The notes under the pieces: model-generated
The model's database searches: none
What the model saw: the letters and a program-made list of their open reading frames with translations, nothing else
What the model was told of the DNA's origin: nothing
Translations under genes and position numbers: made by a program
Source: CAIYZT01 sp031385445
GTDB lineage: Bacteria; Pseudomonadota; Alphaproteobacteria; Rhodobacterales; Rhodobacteraceae
Length of the DNA stretch: 64,000 nt
Assembly (NCBI GenBank): GCA_031385445.1
Contig: JANNBM010000013.1
Coordinates: forward strand, 4,265 to 68,264
Reading direction: 5' to 3'
Shown here: positions 43,954 to 52,510 of the stretch, one piece after another
Layout of the letters: each line of letters opens with the position of its first letter
Numbering within the stretch: the first letter of the stretch is position 1

Positions 43954-44409
43954 TTGGAGCGCCACTTCATCGCTCAGCTTGCCGATATCTGGGCCCTGTG
44001 GACCGAGCCTGCCGAGATTGAACGGTGGTGGGGGCCAAACGGGTTTTCGGTGCGGGTGGAGGCGCTGGATCTGCGGGTTGGCGGGCAGATGCGCTATGCC
44101 ATGATCGCGCAGGATCCAGCGATGGTGGCGTTTATGAAAGCCCAGGGAATGCCGACCGAAACGATCACCACTCTGACCTTTTTCGACATCGTGCCGATGC
44201 AGCGGCTGGCGTGGCGGGCGCTGGTGGATTTTGTGCCGGGCCATGCGCCTTACGAAACAGCGCATGTGGTGGAAATCGGTCAAATGGGCGCGCAGGTGCA
44301 TCTGAAAGTGTCGATCGAACGGATGCATGACGTTCTGTGGACCAACCGCAGCCGACTGGGATGGGAGCAAGAGTTGGACAGGCTGGTTGCCTTGGTGGCA
44401 GCTGCCTGA
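43954..44409 (+). CDS. SRPBCC/AHSA1-like protein, natural start interrupted by a stop codon
   Basis: The family sequence (RHFIAQLADIWALWTEPAEI, then ERWWGPNGFSV and RLGWEQELDRL) is intact. The natural start is the ATG at 43939, which overlaps the arsR-family stop and has GGAG upstream. It reads Met-Ser-Glu-Ile and then TAA (43951-43953) before rejoining the family in the same frame at a TTG codon (43954). So a nonsense codon sits at position 5. The protein may still be made by re-initiation at that TTG, giving 151 residues, or the gene may be silent. AHSA1-like proteins bind hydrophobic ligands; the ligand is unknown. Confidence 0.8.
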   Translation: MERHFIAQLADIWALWTEPAEIERWWGPNGFSVRVEALDLRVGGQMRYAMIAQDPAMVAFMKAQGMPTETITTLTFFDIVPMQRLAWRALVDFVPGHAPYETAHVVEIGQMGAQVHLKVSIERMHDVLWTNRSRLGWEQELDRLVALVAAA

Positions 44410-44422
44410 GGCGGGGACATGC

Positions 44423-44452
44423 AAAAGGCCCGCCGGTTGGGGCGGGCCTTTC
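44423..44452. terminator. Bidirectional terminator between SRPBCC and BMP genes
   Basis: A perfect 11-bp stem, AAAGGCCCGCC and GGCGGGCCTTT, lies around GGTTGG. It ends both convergent transcription units. Confidence 0.85.
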
Positions 44453-44470
44453 GTCTGCACGAGGGTCAGA

Positions 44471-45562
44471 TCACTGCGGGATATCGCCCACGATGCCTTC
44501 GACGAAAAAGCCCATGCCCAAAAGATCGCCGTCCGGCGCGGTGGCGCCTTCGGCCAGCCATGCGCTGCCGTCTTGCTTGTTGATCGGGCCGGTGAACGGG
44601 TGAACCGTTCCGGCAGCAATCGCGTCGCGCAGGGCCTCAGCTTCGGCTTTCACCTCGGCAGGAACCGCGTCCGAGATATCGCCGATCTTCACTTCGCCGC
44701 CAGCAATGCCTTCCCAGGCATCGGCCTGCGCATAGGTGCCATCCAAAAGCGCACCAACGCGGGCGACATAGTAGGGGCCCCAGTTGTCGATGATCGAGGT
44801 GACGCGCGGCGAAGGCGCATAGTCGGCCATGTCAGAAGCCTGACCAAAGCCGATCACAGTGCCGCCCGATTTGGCAGCTTCGGCCAAAGGCGCGGTGCTG
44901 TCGGTGTGGCTTGCGATCACGTCAACGCCTTGATCGATCAGCGCCTTGGCGGCATCAGCCTCTTTGGCGGGGTCAAACCAGGTGAAGGCCCAGACCACCG
45001 ACAATTCCACCGCCGGGTTCACCTTTTTGGCGTTGAGGTAATAGCTGTTGATGCCCATCACGACCTCGGGGATCGGGAACGACGCGATATAGCCGATTTT
45101 GTTCGTCTTGGTCATCCGGCCCGCGATCAGACCTTCAACTGCGCGGCCTTCGTAAAAGCGCGCGTTATAGGTGGACACGTTGGCCGAATCGCGCTTGAAG
45201 CCGGTGGCATGTTCAAACATCACCGCTGGAAACTTGGCCGCAACCGCGTTCGTGCCGTCCATATAGCCAAACGAGGTGGTGAAGATGATGTTGCACCCGC
45301 CCAGCGCCATCTGGGTCAGAACGCGTTCAGCGTCAGCACCCTCGGGCACGTTTTCTTGCCAGCTGACTTCAACTTTGTCGCCATAAGCCTCTTGCAAGGC
45401 CAAAGCGCCCTGATGGTGCTGATACGTCCAGCCGCCATCACCGATCGGGCCGACATAAACAAAGCAGGCTTTGACCTTGTCCATGCCCGCGGCAAAAGAC
45501 GAGGTGGCGGCCATAAGGCCAAGGCCAAGAGCGGCCGAGGCAAGCAGCGTTCTTCTAAGCAT
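44471..45562 (-). CDS. BMP-family ABC transporter substrate-binding protein (purine/nucleoside)
   Basis: This 363-residue periplasmic protein of the basic membrane protein (PnrA/BmpA) family has a signal peptide at the N-terminus (MLRRTLLASAALGLGLMAA and on, cut near SSFA). Family segments are CFVYVGPIGDGGWTYQHHQG, PAVMFEHATGF, NARFYEGRAVEGLIAG, and VIASHTDSTAPLAEAAKSGG. These proteins bind nucleosides or purines. It is the last gene of the operon xdhA-xdhB-xdhC-ATPase-permease-permease-BMP, so the ligand is probably a purine base or nucleoside that feeds xanthine dehydrogenase. Confidence 0.9.
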   Translation of the reverse strand: MLRRTLLASAALGLGLMAATSSFAAGMDKVKACFVYVGPIGDGGWTYQHHQGALALQEAYGDKVEVSWQENVPEGADAERVLTQMALGGCNIIFTTSFGYMDGTNAVAAKFPAVMFEHATGFKRDSANVSTYNARFYEGRAVEGLIAGRMTKTNKIGYIASFPIPEVVMGINSYYLNAKKVNPAVELSVVWAFTWFDPAKEADAAKALIDQGVDVIASHTDSTAPLAEAAKSGGTVIGFGQASDMADYAPSPRVTSIIDNWGPYYVARVGALLDGTYAQADAWEGIAGGEVKIGDISDAVPAEVKAEAEALRDAIAAGTVHPFTGPINKQDGSAWLAEGATAPDGDLLGMGFFVEGIVGDIPQ

Positions 45563-45613
45563 AACAATCTCCCGTTGATTGGGGGTGAGTGGTCCCCGGT
45601 TTGGTTTTGGCCC

Positions 45614-46543
45614 CTAACGTGAGGCGTGAAAGTTCTGGCCAAGGGCGGCGGGGGCGTTCAGCGCCCGGCCTTTGCCAGAGGACATGATAACCAGCACAAG
45701 GATGGTTATCAGATACGGCGACATGGACAAGTATTCGACAGGGATCCAAGAGCCTGCGACCTGAAGATTCAGCTGCAACACCGTGATGCCGCCAAAAAGA
45801 TAAGCACCGATTAACACGCGCCACGGTTTCCATGCGGCAAACACCACAATCGCCAGCGCGATCCATCCCGCGCCTGCGGTGATCCCGTCCACCCATTGCG
45901 GCACGCGCACCAGAGAGACGTAGGCCCCGCCGATCCCCGCCATCGCACCGCCAAAGGCAATCGCGCCAAAGCGGATGCGGATCACCTTATAGCCCAGCGC
46001 ATGCGCGGCCTCGTGGCTTTCGCCGACCGCGCGCAGGATCAGGCCCATGCGCGTGGATTTCAGCACCCACCACAAAAGCCCGGACATGAAGATTGAGAAA
46101 TAGACAACCCAGTCATGGCTGAACAAAACGGGCCCAAAGAATGGAATGTCGGCCAGAGGGCCAAAAGGCACCGGCGGGGTCGGCACGGGTTTCAGCCCGT
46201 TATATCCTTGCCCCATCAGCGACGACATCCCAAGCCCGAACATGGTCAAGGCAAGGCCGGTCGCGACTTGATTGGCCAGCAGAACCTGCGTCAGAAAGGC
46301 AAAGACCATCGACAAAGCCGCCCCGCCAATCGCCCCGCCGACAAAGCCCAGAAACGGGCTTTGCGTTTGAATGGTGACGATGAAACCGCAGATCGCCCCC
46401 ATGATCATCATCCCCTCGACCCCAAGGTTCAGAACGCCCGCCTTCTCGACAATAAGCTCGCCCAGCGCCGCCAGCATGATCGGCACCGAGGCCACCATCA
46501 AGGACGCGATCAGAACCGCCAGATTGATTGATCCGAAATCCAT
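45614..46543 (-). CDS. BMP-type ABC transporter permease 2
   Basis: This 309-residue membrane protein of the BPD_transp_2 family has about eight to ten helices, with EKAGVLNLGVEGMMIMGAICGF near residue 35, the conserved family motif. Its start abuts the stop of the preceding permease with no gap (TAG then ATG), so translation is coupled. It forms a heterodimeric channel with the other permease for purine or nucleoside import. Confidence 0.9.
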   Translation of the reverse strand: MDFGSINLAVLIASLMVASVPIMLAALGELIVEKAGVLNLGVEGMMIMGAICGFIVTIQTQSPFLGFVGGAIGGAALSMVFAFLTQVLLANQVATGLALTMFGLGMSSLMGQGYNGLKPVPTPPVPFGPLADIPFFGPVLFSHDWVVYFSIFMSGLLWWVLKSTRMGLILRAVGESHEAAHALGYKVIRIRFGAIAFGGAMAGIGGAYVSLVRVPQWVDGITAGAGWIALAIVVFAAWKPWRVLIGAYLFGGITVLQLNLQVAGSWIPVEYLSMSPYLITILVLVIMSSGKGRALNAPAALGQNFHASR

Positions 46544-47620
46544 CTATTTGCCCCCTGCCATGCGGATGCGGAAGTTTGTCAGAACGTCCACGCCCAGAAG
46601 AAAGAACAACAGCATCCCCTGAAAAACCTGAATGGCGGCTGAGGGCAGGCCAAGGTTCGTCGATGCCATCTCGCCGCCCACATAGGTCAGCGCCATGATC
46701 AACCCGGCAAGGATGATGCCAACCGGGTTCAAACGGCCCAGAAAGGCGACGATGATGGCGGTAAATCCATAGCCGACGTTAAAGTCGATACTGATCTGGC
46801 CAGCCGGGCCCGTTACTTCGAACATGCCCGCAAGCCCTGCAAGCGCGCCGGACAGTCCCATGCACAGAACCACCAGCTTATTGGGGTTTACCCCGTGAAA
46901 CCGGGCGGCGCGCGGGGCCTGCCCTGATAGTTTGATCTGAAACCCGATGATGTGCCGCGACAGCAGCACATAGGCAAGCCCGCCAATCACGATTGCCGCC
47001 ACCCCGCCCCAATGCAGCCCCGATCCCGCGATCAGCTCGGGGTTGGCCGCCGCCGGATAGGACGAAAAGTTGCGGCTGCCCGGAAATCCCATGCCTTCGG
47101 GGTTTTTCAAAAATCCGGTCGCGGCCTTTGCCAGAATGGTTTCAGCCACATAGACCAGCATCAGGGACACGAGGATCTCATTGGTGTTGAACCGGGTCTT
47201 CAAGATCGCGGGGATCATCGCCCAGGCCCAACCGCCCAGCGCCCCTGCGGCGATCATCGGAATAAAGATCAGCCGGCTTTCGGTCGGATAGGCCGCCAAC
47301 CCGACCGCCGCCCCACAGATCGCCCCGATGATATATTGCCCCTCGGCCCCGATGTTCCAGATGCCCGCGCGAAACCCCAAAGACAGGCCCAGCGCGATCA
47401 GGATCAGCGGCCCGGCCTTTACCAGCAACTGACCACGCAAATAAAACGCGAACTCGCCGAAAACCGGGTCCCAGAAGATGGTTTTGATCACGGTGAACGG
47501 ATTGGTTCCCATCGCGGCAAACAAAAGCCCGCCAAAGATCATCGTCAGGACAACCGCCACAACCGGCGTGGCGTAAAGCCAGAATTTCGACGGGCTTGGC
47601 CGCTTTTCAAGCCGGAACAT
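46544..47620 (-). CDS. BMP-type ABC transporter permease 1
   Basis: This 358-residue membrane protein of the same BPD_transp_2 family has an extended N-terminus and the marker FRAGIWNIGAEGQYIIGAICG near residue 90. The start at 47620 has GGAGACGGCAC upstream and overlaps the ATPase gene by 14 bases. Together with the second permease and the double ATPase it makes a complete importer. Confidence 0.9.
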   Translation of the reverse strand: MFRLEKRPSPSKFWLYATPVVAVVLTMIFGGLLFAAMGTNPFTVIKTIFWDPVFGEFAFYLRGQLLVKAGPLILIALGLSLGFRAGIWNIGAEGQYIIGAICGAAVGLAAYPTESRLIFIPMIAAGALGGWAWAMIPAILKTRFNTNEILVSLMLVYVAETILAKAATGFLKNPEGMGFPGSRNFSSYPAAANPELIAGSGLHWGGVAAIVIGGLAYVLLSRHIIGFQIKLSGQAPRAARFHGVNPNKLVVLCMGLSGALAGLAGMFEVTGPAGQISIDFNVGYGFTAIIVAFLGRLNPVGIILAGLIMALTYVGGEMASTNLGLPSAAIQVFQGMLLFFLLGVDVLTNFRIRMAGGK

Positions 47621-49148
47621 GTGCCGTCTCCATGCCATGCACGCCGCCCATCATCAGACCGATCTGATCCACCGTCAGCCCCTTGACCGGGCGCGGCACG
47701 GTCAGGCGGCCCAAGTTCAGAACCGCGAAATTGTCAGCGATTTCAAGCAGCTCGTCCAGATCCTGACTGATGATCACCACCGCCGCCCCCGCTGCCGCAC
47801 GGTCCAGAATGGCCTGCCGGATCGCGGCTGCCGCGGCTGCATCCACGCCCCAAGTCGGCTGATTGATCACAATCACATCCGGCGACTGGCTCAACTCGCG
47901 CCCGATGACGAATTTCTGCAAATTGCCCCCCGACAGCGCCCGCGCCGCGACATGGCTGCCCGGCGTGCGCACGTCATAGGCGTTGATCACCGCATCGGCA
48001 AAAACGCGGGCGGCGGGCCAGTCGATAAAACCGTTTTTCACCAACCCGCGCCGCACACCGCCGGTCAGAAAGGCATTCTCAACAAGGCTCATATCCGGCG
48101 CGGCAGCATGGCCCAGCCGGTCCTCTGGCGCCATGACAAAGCCGATCCTGCGCCGATCCGCCGGACCCATCGCGCCCACGGGCCTGCCCGCCGCGCGGAT
48201 CATCTGCGCCCCCGCCGCAATCTCGCCCGACAGGGCCAGCAGCAACTCGTCCTGCCCATTGCCCGCCACGCCGCCAATGCCCAGAACCTCGCCGCGCTCC
48301 ACAGAAAAGCTGATCTCTTTCAACGATGTGCCAAACGGAATGGGCGAGGCGGCGCTGAGGTTTTGCACTGCCAACGCAGGCTCGGCGTCGCCCCAATCCT
48401 TGGGCGCGGCGCGCTCCGGCGGGGTCAACGTCGCCCCCACCATCGCCTCTGCCAGCTCCCGCGCGGTTGAGGTTTTCGGGTCCGCCGTGCCCACCACTTT
48501 ACCGCGCCGCAGGATCGTCGCGGCATCGCAAAGGCTGCGGATCTCTTCCAGCTTGTGGCTGATATACAAAATGGCTGTGCCTTCAGCGGCCAGTTGGCGC
48601 AGGGTTTTGAACAGAATTTCAACCTCTTGCGGCGTTAATACCGAGGTCGGCTCGTCCATGATCAAAAGCTTGGGGTCTTGCAGCAGACAGCGGATGATCT
48701 CGACCCGCTGCCGCTCTCCGGCTGACAAATCGCCCACCATGCGCGCCGGGTCCAGCGGCAGGCCGTAATCCTGCGAGACTTGGGTGATCCGCGCGGCCAG
48801 GGCCTTCATCGGCGGCGGGTTTTCCATGCCAAGCGCAACGTTTTCGGCCACGTTCAGCGCCTCGAACAAAGAGAAGTGCTGAAACACCATGGCAACCCCG
48901 GTGCTGCGCGCCACGCGCGGCGCGGTGGGCGCATAGGGCGCGCCGAGCCAGCGCATTTGCCCACTGTCCGGTTTAACCAGCCCATAGATCATCTTCACCA
49001 AGGTCGATTTGCCCGCGCCGTTTTCTCCCAAAAGCGCGTGCACCTCGCCCTGCCGGATCGAAAAGCTGACATCGTGATTGGCGATCACGCCGGGATAGGC
49101 CTTGCTGATGGCGTCAACGTGCAAAAGCATTGGCAGGTCGGATGTCAT
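47607..49148 (-). CDS. BMP-type ABC transporter ATPase (two nucleotide-binding domains)
   Basis: This 513-residue protein carries two ABC cassettes in tandem, as in sugar (RbsA) and nucleoside (YufO-like) importers. The first has Walker A GENGAGKST near residue 40, signature LSAGERQRVEI and Walker B LLIMDEPTSVLTP. The second has GGVAGNGQDE in place of a canonical Walker A and signature LSGGNLQKFVIGREL. I start at the ATG at 49148, which overlaps the xdhC stop (ATGA); the frame is open further up but lies inside xdhC. Confidence 0.92.
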   Translation of the reverse strand: MTSDLPMLLHVDAISKAYPGVIANHDVSFSIRQGEVHALLGENGAGKSTLVKMIYGLVKPDSGQMRWLGAPYAPTAPRVARSTGVAMVFQHFSLFEALNVAENVALGMENPPPMKALAARITQVSQDYGLPLDPARMVGDLSAGERQRVEIIRCLLQDPKLLIMDEPTSVLTPQEVEILFKTLRQLAAEGTAILYISHKLEEIRSLCDAATILRRGKVVGTADPKTSTARELAEAMVGATLTPPERAAPKDWGDAEPALAVQNLSAASPIPFGTSLKEISFSVERGEVLGIGGVAGNGQDELLLALSGEIAAGAQMIRAAGRPVGAMGPADRRRIGFVMAPEDRLGHAAAPDMSLVENAFLTGGVRRGLVKNGFIDWPAARVFADAVINAYDVRTPGSHVAARALSGGNLQKFVIGRELSQSPDVIVINQPTWGVDAAAAAAIRQAILDRAAAGAAVVIISQDLDELLEIADNFAVLNLGRLTVPRPVKGLTVDQIGLMMGGVHGMETAHVPA

Positions 49149-50080
49149 CCAAGATGCTCCTGTTTGTGGGCGCGGCTTTGATGTGACAGCACATCCGCCG
49201 CAACGCCAATCGCAATCGCTTGCGGGTGTTTGCCCAAAACCGGTTGCCCGATGGGGCACTGAATGCGCGCGATGGTGTGCGGCGCATGGCCCAAAGCGGC
49301 AAGCCGGTTGCGAAAGCGGGCCCATTTTGTGGCCGAACCGATCAGCCCGCAGCGGGCAAAGCCCTGCCCAAGCAGGCGGTGGCACAGCTCCAGATCCAAG
49401 GCATGCGAGAAGGTCACGATCAGATGCTCGGCGTCTTTGGGCGCAAGTGCGGCGAGGTCCGCAGGGTCGGCGACCTGCAAAACCGTGACATTTTGCGGCA
49501 GATCGGGCGGGAACCGTTCAGGCGAAATATCGACCCAAGTGATCGCCAAATCAGGCAGCGCGCCAAGCACTTGCACCAGCGCCCGCCCGACATGCCCCGC
49601 ACCCCAGATCCACAGCTGCCGGGTCGGCATGGCCAATGGCTCGATGATCCAGCCTTGGATCATCACGGCCTCAGGCATGTGGCCTTGCGCACGGGCGCGG
49701 TTCAGACTGCGCTTGACAGGCAACGGCATCGCGCTGCCATCCAGGGACCGCGCGATCATCCCGGCGACCGGTTTGGGCAGACGGCCCAGATCAAAAACCT
49801 CGGTCACCAAAGTCACCGCCCCGCCGCAACATTGGCCCAGCGCAGGCCCCAAAGGCACGCGCGTGATCGTCGGCCTGGCCGCCGCCAAACCCGCACGCGC
49901 GGCCTTGACTGCCGCATGCTCCAACGCGCCGCCGCCAATTGTGCCCGATTGCCCCTTGGCCCAGACCAGCATCGCGGTGCCCGTCCCGCGCGGCGCCGAT
50001 CCTTCGTGGCTTGCAATCACGATCCGGGCGGTCCGACCATTTTCCCGGACACAGTCAGTCAAAGCGCTTAAATCAAACAT
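49145..50080 (-). CDS. xdhC: Xanthine dehydrogenase accessory protein XdhC
   Basis: This 311-residue protein binds molybdenum cofactor, protects its sulfuration, and inserts it into XdhB. The N-terminal XdhC/CoxI domain has ASHEGSAPRGTGTAMLVW and GTIGGGALEHAAV (about residues 25-57) and GQCCGGAVTLVTEVF. The C-terminal Rossmann part has LWIWGAGHVGRALVQVLGA near residue 158. The ATG at 50080 is used; a TTG one codon earlier is possible. It follows xdhB after a gap of 78 bp that contains two palindromes and overlaps the ABC ATPase gene. Confidence 0.93.
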   Translation of the reverse strand: MFDLSALTDCVRENGRTARIVIASHEGSAPRGTGTAMLVWAKGQSGTIGGGALEHAAVKAARAGLAAARPTITRVPLGPALGQCCGGAVTLVTEVFDLGRLPKPVAGMIARSLDGSAMPLPVKRSLNRARAQGHMPEAVMIQGWIIEPLAMPTRQLWIWGAGHVGRALVQVLGALPDLAITWVDISPERFPPDLPQNVTVLQVADPADLAALAPKDAEHLIVTFSHALDLELCHRLLGQGFARCGLIGSATKWARFRNRLAALGHAPHTIARIQCPIGQPVLGKHPQAIAIGVAADVLSHQSRAHKQEHLG

Positions 50081-50094
50081 CAAAACACCCCCGT

Positions 50095-50142
50095 GAATTT
50101 TCGCAGAAAATTCGTGCGCGGACGATTTTTCTGCGAAAAATC
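50095..50142. repeat. Paired palindromes between xdhB and xdhC
   Basis: GAATTTTC-GCA-GAAAATTC at 50095-50113 and GATTTTTC-TGC-GAAAAATC at 50124-50142 are each perfect dyads. They are also inverted copies of each other over a 13-bp core (TTTTCGCAGAAAA and TTTTCTGCGAAAA). The second is identical to the copy at 35723-35741. The pair could form one long or two short hairpins in the xdh message. Confidence 0.8.
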
Positions 50143-50158
50143 AATAGTTTGCCGAGCG

Positions 50159-52510
50159 TCACGCATGACCTTGCTGCCTTCTGACTGCCCCAAGCACGCG
50201 CTCTGGTGTCGCGGGCGCGTCCAGATCGGGATAGGTTCTGCCGTCCCCGCAGGCCGCAATCGCATCGCGCAGCGCGAAAAATACCGAGATGCCCAGCATC
50301 AACGGCGGCTCGCCCACGGCCTTTGACTTGCCCACCGTGTCCTCTCGGTTCGGCTGCCCCCACAGATCCACATTGAAAATCCGCGGCCGGTCGGAACAGG
50401 CCGGGATCTTGTAGGTTGAAGGCGCATGGGTGCCCAGCCGCCCCTTGTCGTCCCAGACCAGCTCTTCGCTCGTCAGCCATCCCGCGCCTTGCACATAGGC
50501 GCCCTCGATCTGGCCGATATCGAGGGCCGGGTTCATCGAGTTGCCCGTGTCATGCAAAAGATCGGCGCGCAAAATGCGGTTTTCGCCGGTCAGCGTGTCG
50601 ATCACCACCTCGCTGACCGCCGCGCCATAGGCGAAATAAAGGAAGGGGCGGCCCTTGCCTTGCACCCGGTCCCAAGTGATTTTCGGCGTGGCGTAAAACC
50701 CCGTGGACGACAGCGATATGCGCGCCTGATAGGCCCACATGACGACGCGGGCAAAGGGGTGACTTTCACCCGCCGCTTGCACCATGCCGCCCGCAAACTG
50801 CACCGCTTCAGGTTTGATCCCGAACTTGTCGGCCAGAAATCCGGCCATCCGGCCCCGGATCGTCAGGCAGGCCGCCTCCGCCGCCTTGCCGTTCAGATCC
50901 GACCCCGACGAGGCGGCAGTTGCCGAGGTGTTGGGCACCTTTGCGGTATCGGTGGCAGTGATCTTGATCACGCTGGTGTCCACGCCAAACACCGCCGCCG
51001 CCACCTGCGCAACCTTCTGGTTCAACCCTTGTCCCATCTCGGTGCCGCCATGGTTCAGATGAACCGAGCCGTCCTGATAGACATGCACCAAGGCCCCCGC
51101 CTGATTGAGAAAGGTCAGTGTGAACGAGATGCCGAATTTCACCGGCGTCAACGCAATCCCGCGCTTCAGGATCGGATTTTTCGCATTCCAGGCAGCAATT
51201 TCGGCCTTTCGCGCCGCGTAATTGCTCGATTTTTCCAAAGCGGCGACCAGATCATGCGCGATGAAATCCTCGACCGGCATGAAATAAGGTGTGGTTTGGG
51301 CTGCGGCACTTTGCGGCGAATGAGCCCCGCCAAAACGCGCGCCCGTACCCGCGCCCGTGCCTTGGGCCGGGGCCGCGCGGTAAAAATTCGCGCGCCGCAC
51401 CGCCAGAGGGTCAAGCCCGGTGGCAAAGGCGATGTGATCGACCACCCGTTCGATGCCGATCATCCCCTGCGGGCCGCCAAATCCGCGAAAGGCAGTGGCG
51501 CTTTGCGTGTTGGTTTTCAGCCGGTGGCTTTCAATGCGGATGTCGGGCAAATGATAGCAATTGTCGGCATGCAGCATCGCGCGGTCCGCCACCGGCAGCG
51601 ACAGATCCTGTGACCAGCCACAGCGGACAAGATGAGTGAACTCCACCCCGAAGATCCGCCCCTGCGCATCATGCCCGGCGCGGTAGCGGATTTTCAGATC
51701 GTGGCGCTTGCCGGTGATCATCATATCGTCGTCGCGGTCATAGCGCATCTTGGCCGCCCGCCCGGTGGCCCGCGCCACCAGCGCGCAGGCGATGGCCAGC
51801 GCGTTGCCCTGACTTTCCTTGCCGCCAAACCCCCCGCCCATCCGCCGCGTTTCCACCCGTACCGCAGCCATTGGCAGATGCAGGGCATGGGCCACCTTAT
51901 GCTGTATCTCGGTCGGATGCTGGGTCGACGCGGTGATGTGAACCCCGTCTTCCAGCGGCAAGGCCGAGGCGATCTGCCCTTCGAGATAGAAATGCTCCTG
52001 CCCGCCGACCTCAAAACTGCCTTCAACCAGCATTGGCGCGCCCGCCACCGCGCGGCCCGCATCGCCCTTTGACCAGATCACCGGCCCCTGTTCGAACCGG
52101 GAATTGGCGGCCAGCGCGGCATCAACGGTCAACAGCGCAGGCTTTTCGGTGATGCTGATCCTGGCCAGCCGCGCTGCACGCCGCGCCGCCAGATGCGAGC
52201 TGGCGGCGACCAGAAACACCGGTTGGCCGACGTAATGCACGCTGCCCACCGCCAAAAGCGGCTCGTCATGCACCGAAGGCGAGCAGTCGGGCATATCGGG
52301 CAGATCTGCCGCCGACCAGACCAGCACAACGCCGGGCGCGGCGCGCACCGCGCTAAGATCGACCCCAGTGATCTCGCCGTGGGCAACGGCGGACAGCCCA
52401 AACGCCAGATGCAGCGCGCCCTTCGGCAGCGCGATATCATCGGCATAACGCGCGGCCCCGGTGACATGCAGCGGCGCAGAATCGTGGGGCAGGGATTTAC
52501 CGAGCGTCAT
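50159..52510 (-). CDS. xdhB: Xanthine dehydrogenase molybdenum-binding subunit XdhB
   Basis: This 783-residue large subunit oxidises hypoxanthine to xanthine and xanthine to urate. Molybdopterin contacts include TRRMGGGFGGKESQ, TAFRGFGGPQGM and GGTEMGQGLNQKV. The catalytic base is Glu734 in VGEPPLMLGI, matching the active-site Glu of the Rhodobacter capsulatus enzyme. Length and motifs are complete. The start overlaps the xdhA stop (ATGA). It forms an (XdhA-XdhB)2 heterotetramer in the cytoplasm. Confidence 0.95.
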   Translation of the reverse strand: MTLGKSLPHDSAPLHVTGAARYADDIALPKGALHLAFGLSAVAHGEITGVDLSAVRAAPGVVLVWSAADLPDMPDCSPSVHDEPLLAVGSVHYVGQPVFLVAASSHLAARRAARLARISITEKPALLTVDAALAANSRFEQGPVIWSKGDAGRAVAGAPMLVEGSFEVGGQEHFYLEGQIASALPLEDGVHITASTQHPTEIQHKVAHALHLPMAAVRVETRRMGGGFGGKESQGNALAIACALVARATGRAAKMRYDRDDDMMITGKRHDLKIRYRAGHDAQGRIFGVEFTHLVRCGWSQDLSLPVADRAMLHADNCYHLPDIRIESHRLKTNTQSATAFRGFGGPQGMIGIERVVDHIAFATGLDPLAVRRANFYRAAPAQGTGAGTGARFGGAHSPQSAAAQTTPYFMPVEDFIAHDLVAALEKSSNYAARKAEIAAWNAKNPILKRGIALTPVKFGISFTLTFLNQAGALVHVYQDGSVHLNHGGTEMGQGLNQKVAQVAAAVFGVDTSVIKITATDTAKVPNTSATAASSGSDLNGKAAEAACLTIRGRMAGFLADKFGIKPEAVQFAGGMVQAAGESHPFARVVMWAYQARISLSSTGFYATPKITWDRVQGKGRPFLYFAYGAAVSEVVIDTLTGENRILRADLLHDTGNSMNPALDIGQIEGAYVQGAGWLTSEELVWDDKGRLGTHAPSTYKIPACSDRPRIFNVDLWGQPNREDTVGKSKAVGEPPLMLGISVFFALRDAIAACGDGRTYPDLDAPATPERVLGAVRRQQGHA

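Noticed and set aside
50095..50142. Insertion-sequence ends or a mobile element
   Set aside because: The palindromes are not flanked by target duplications and no transposase lies within or near.
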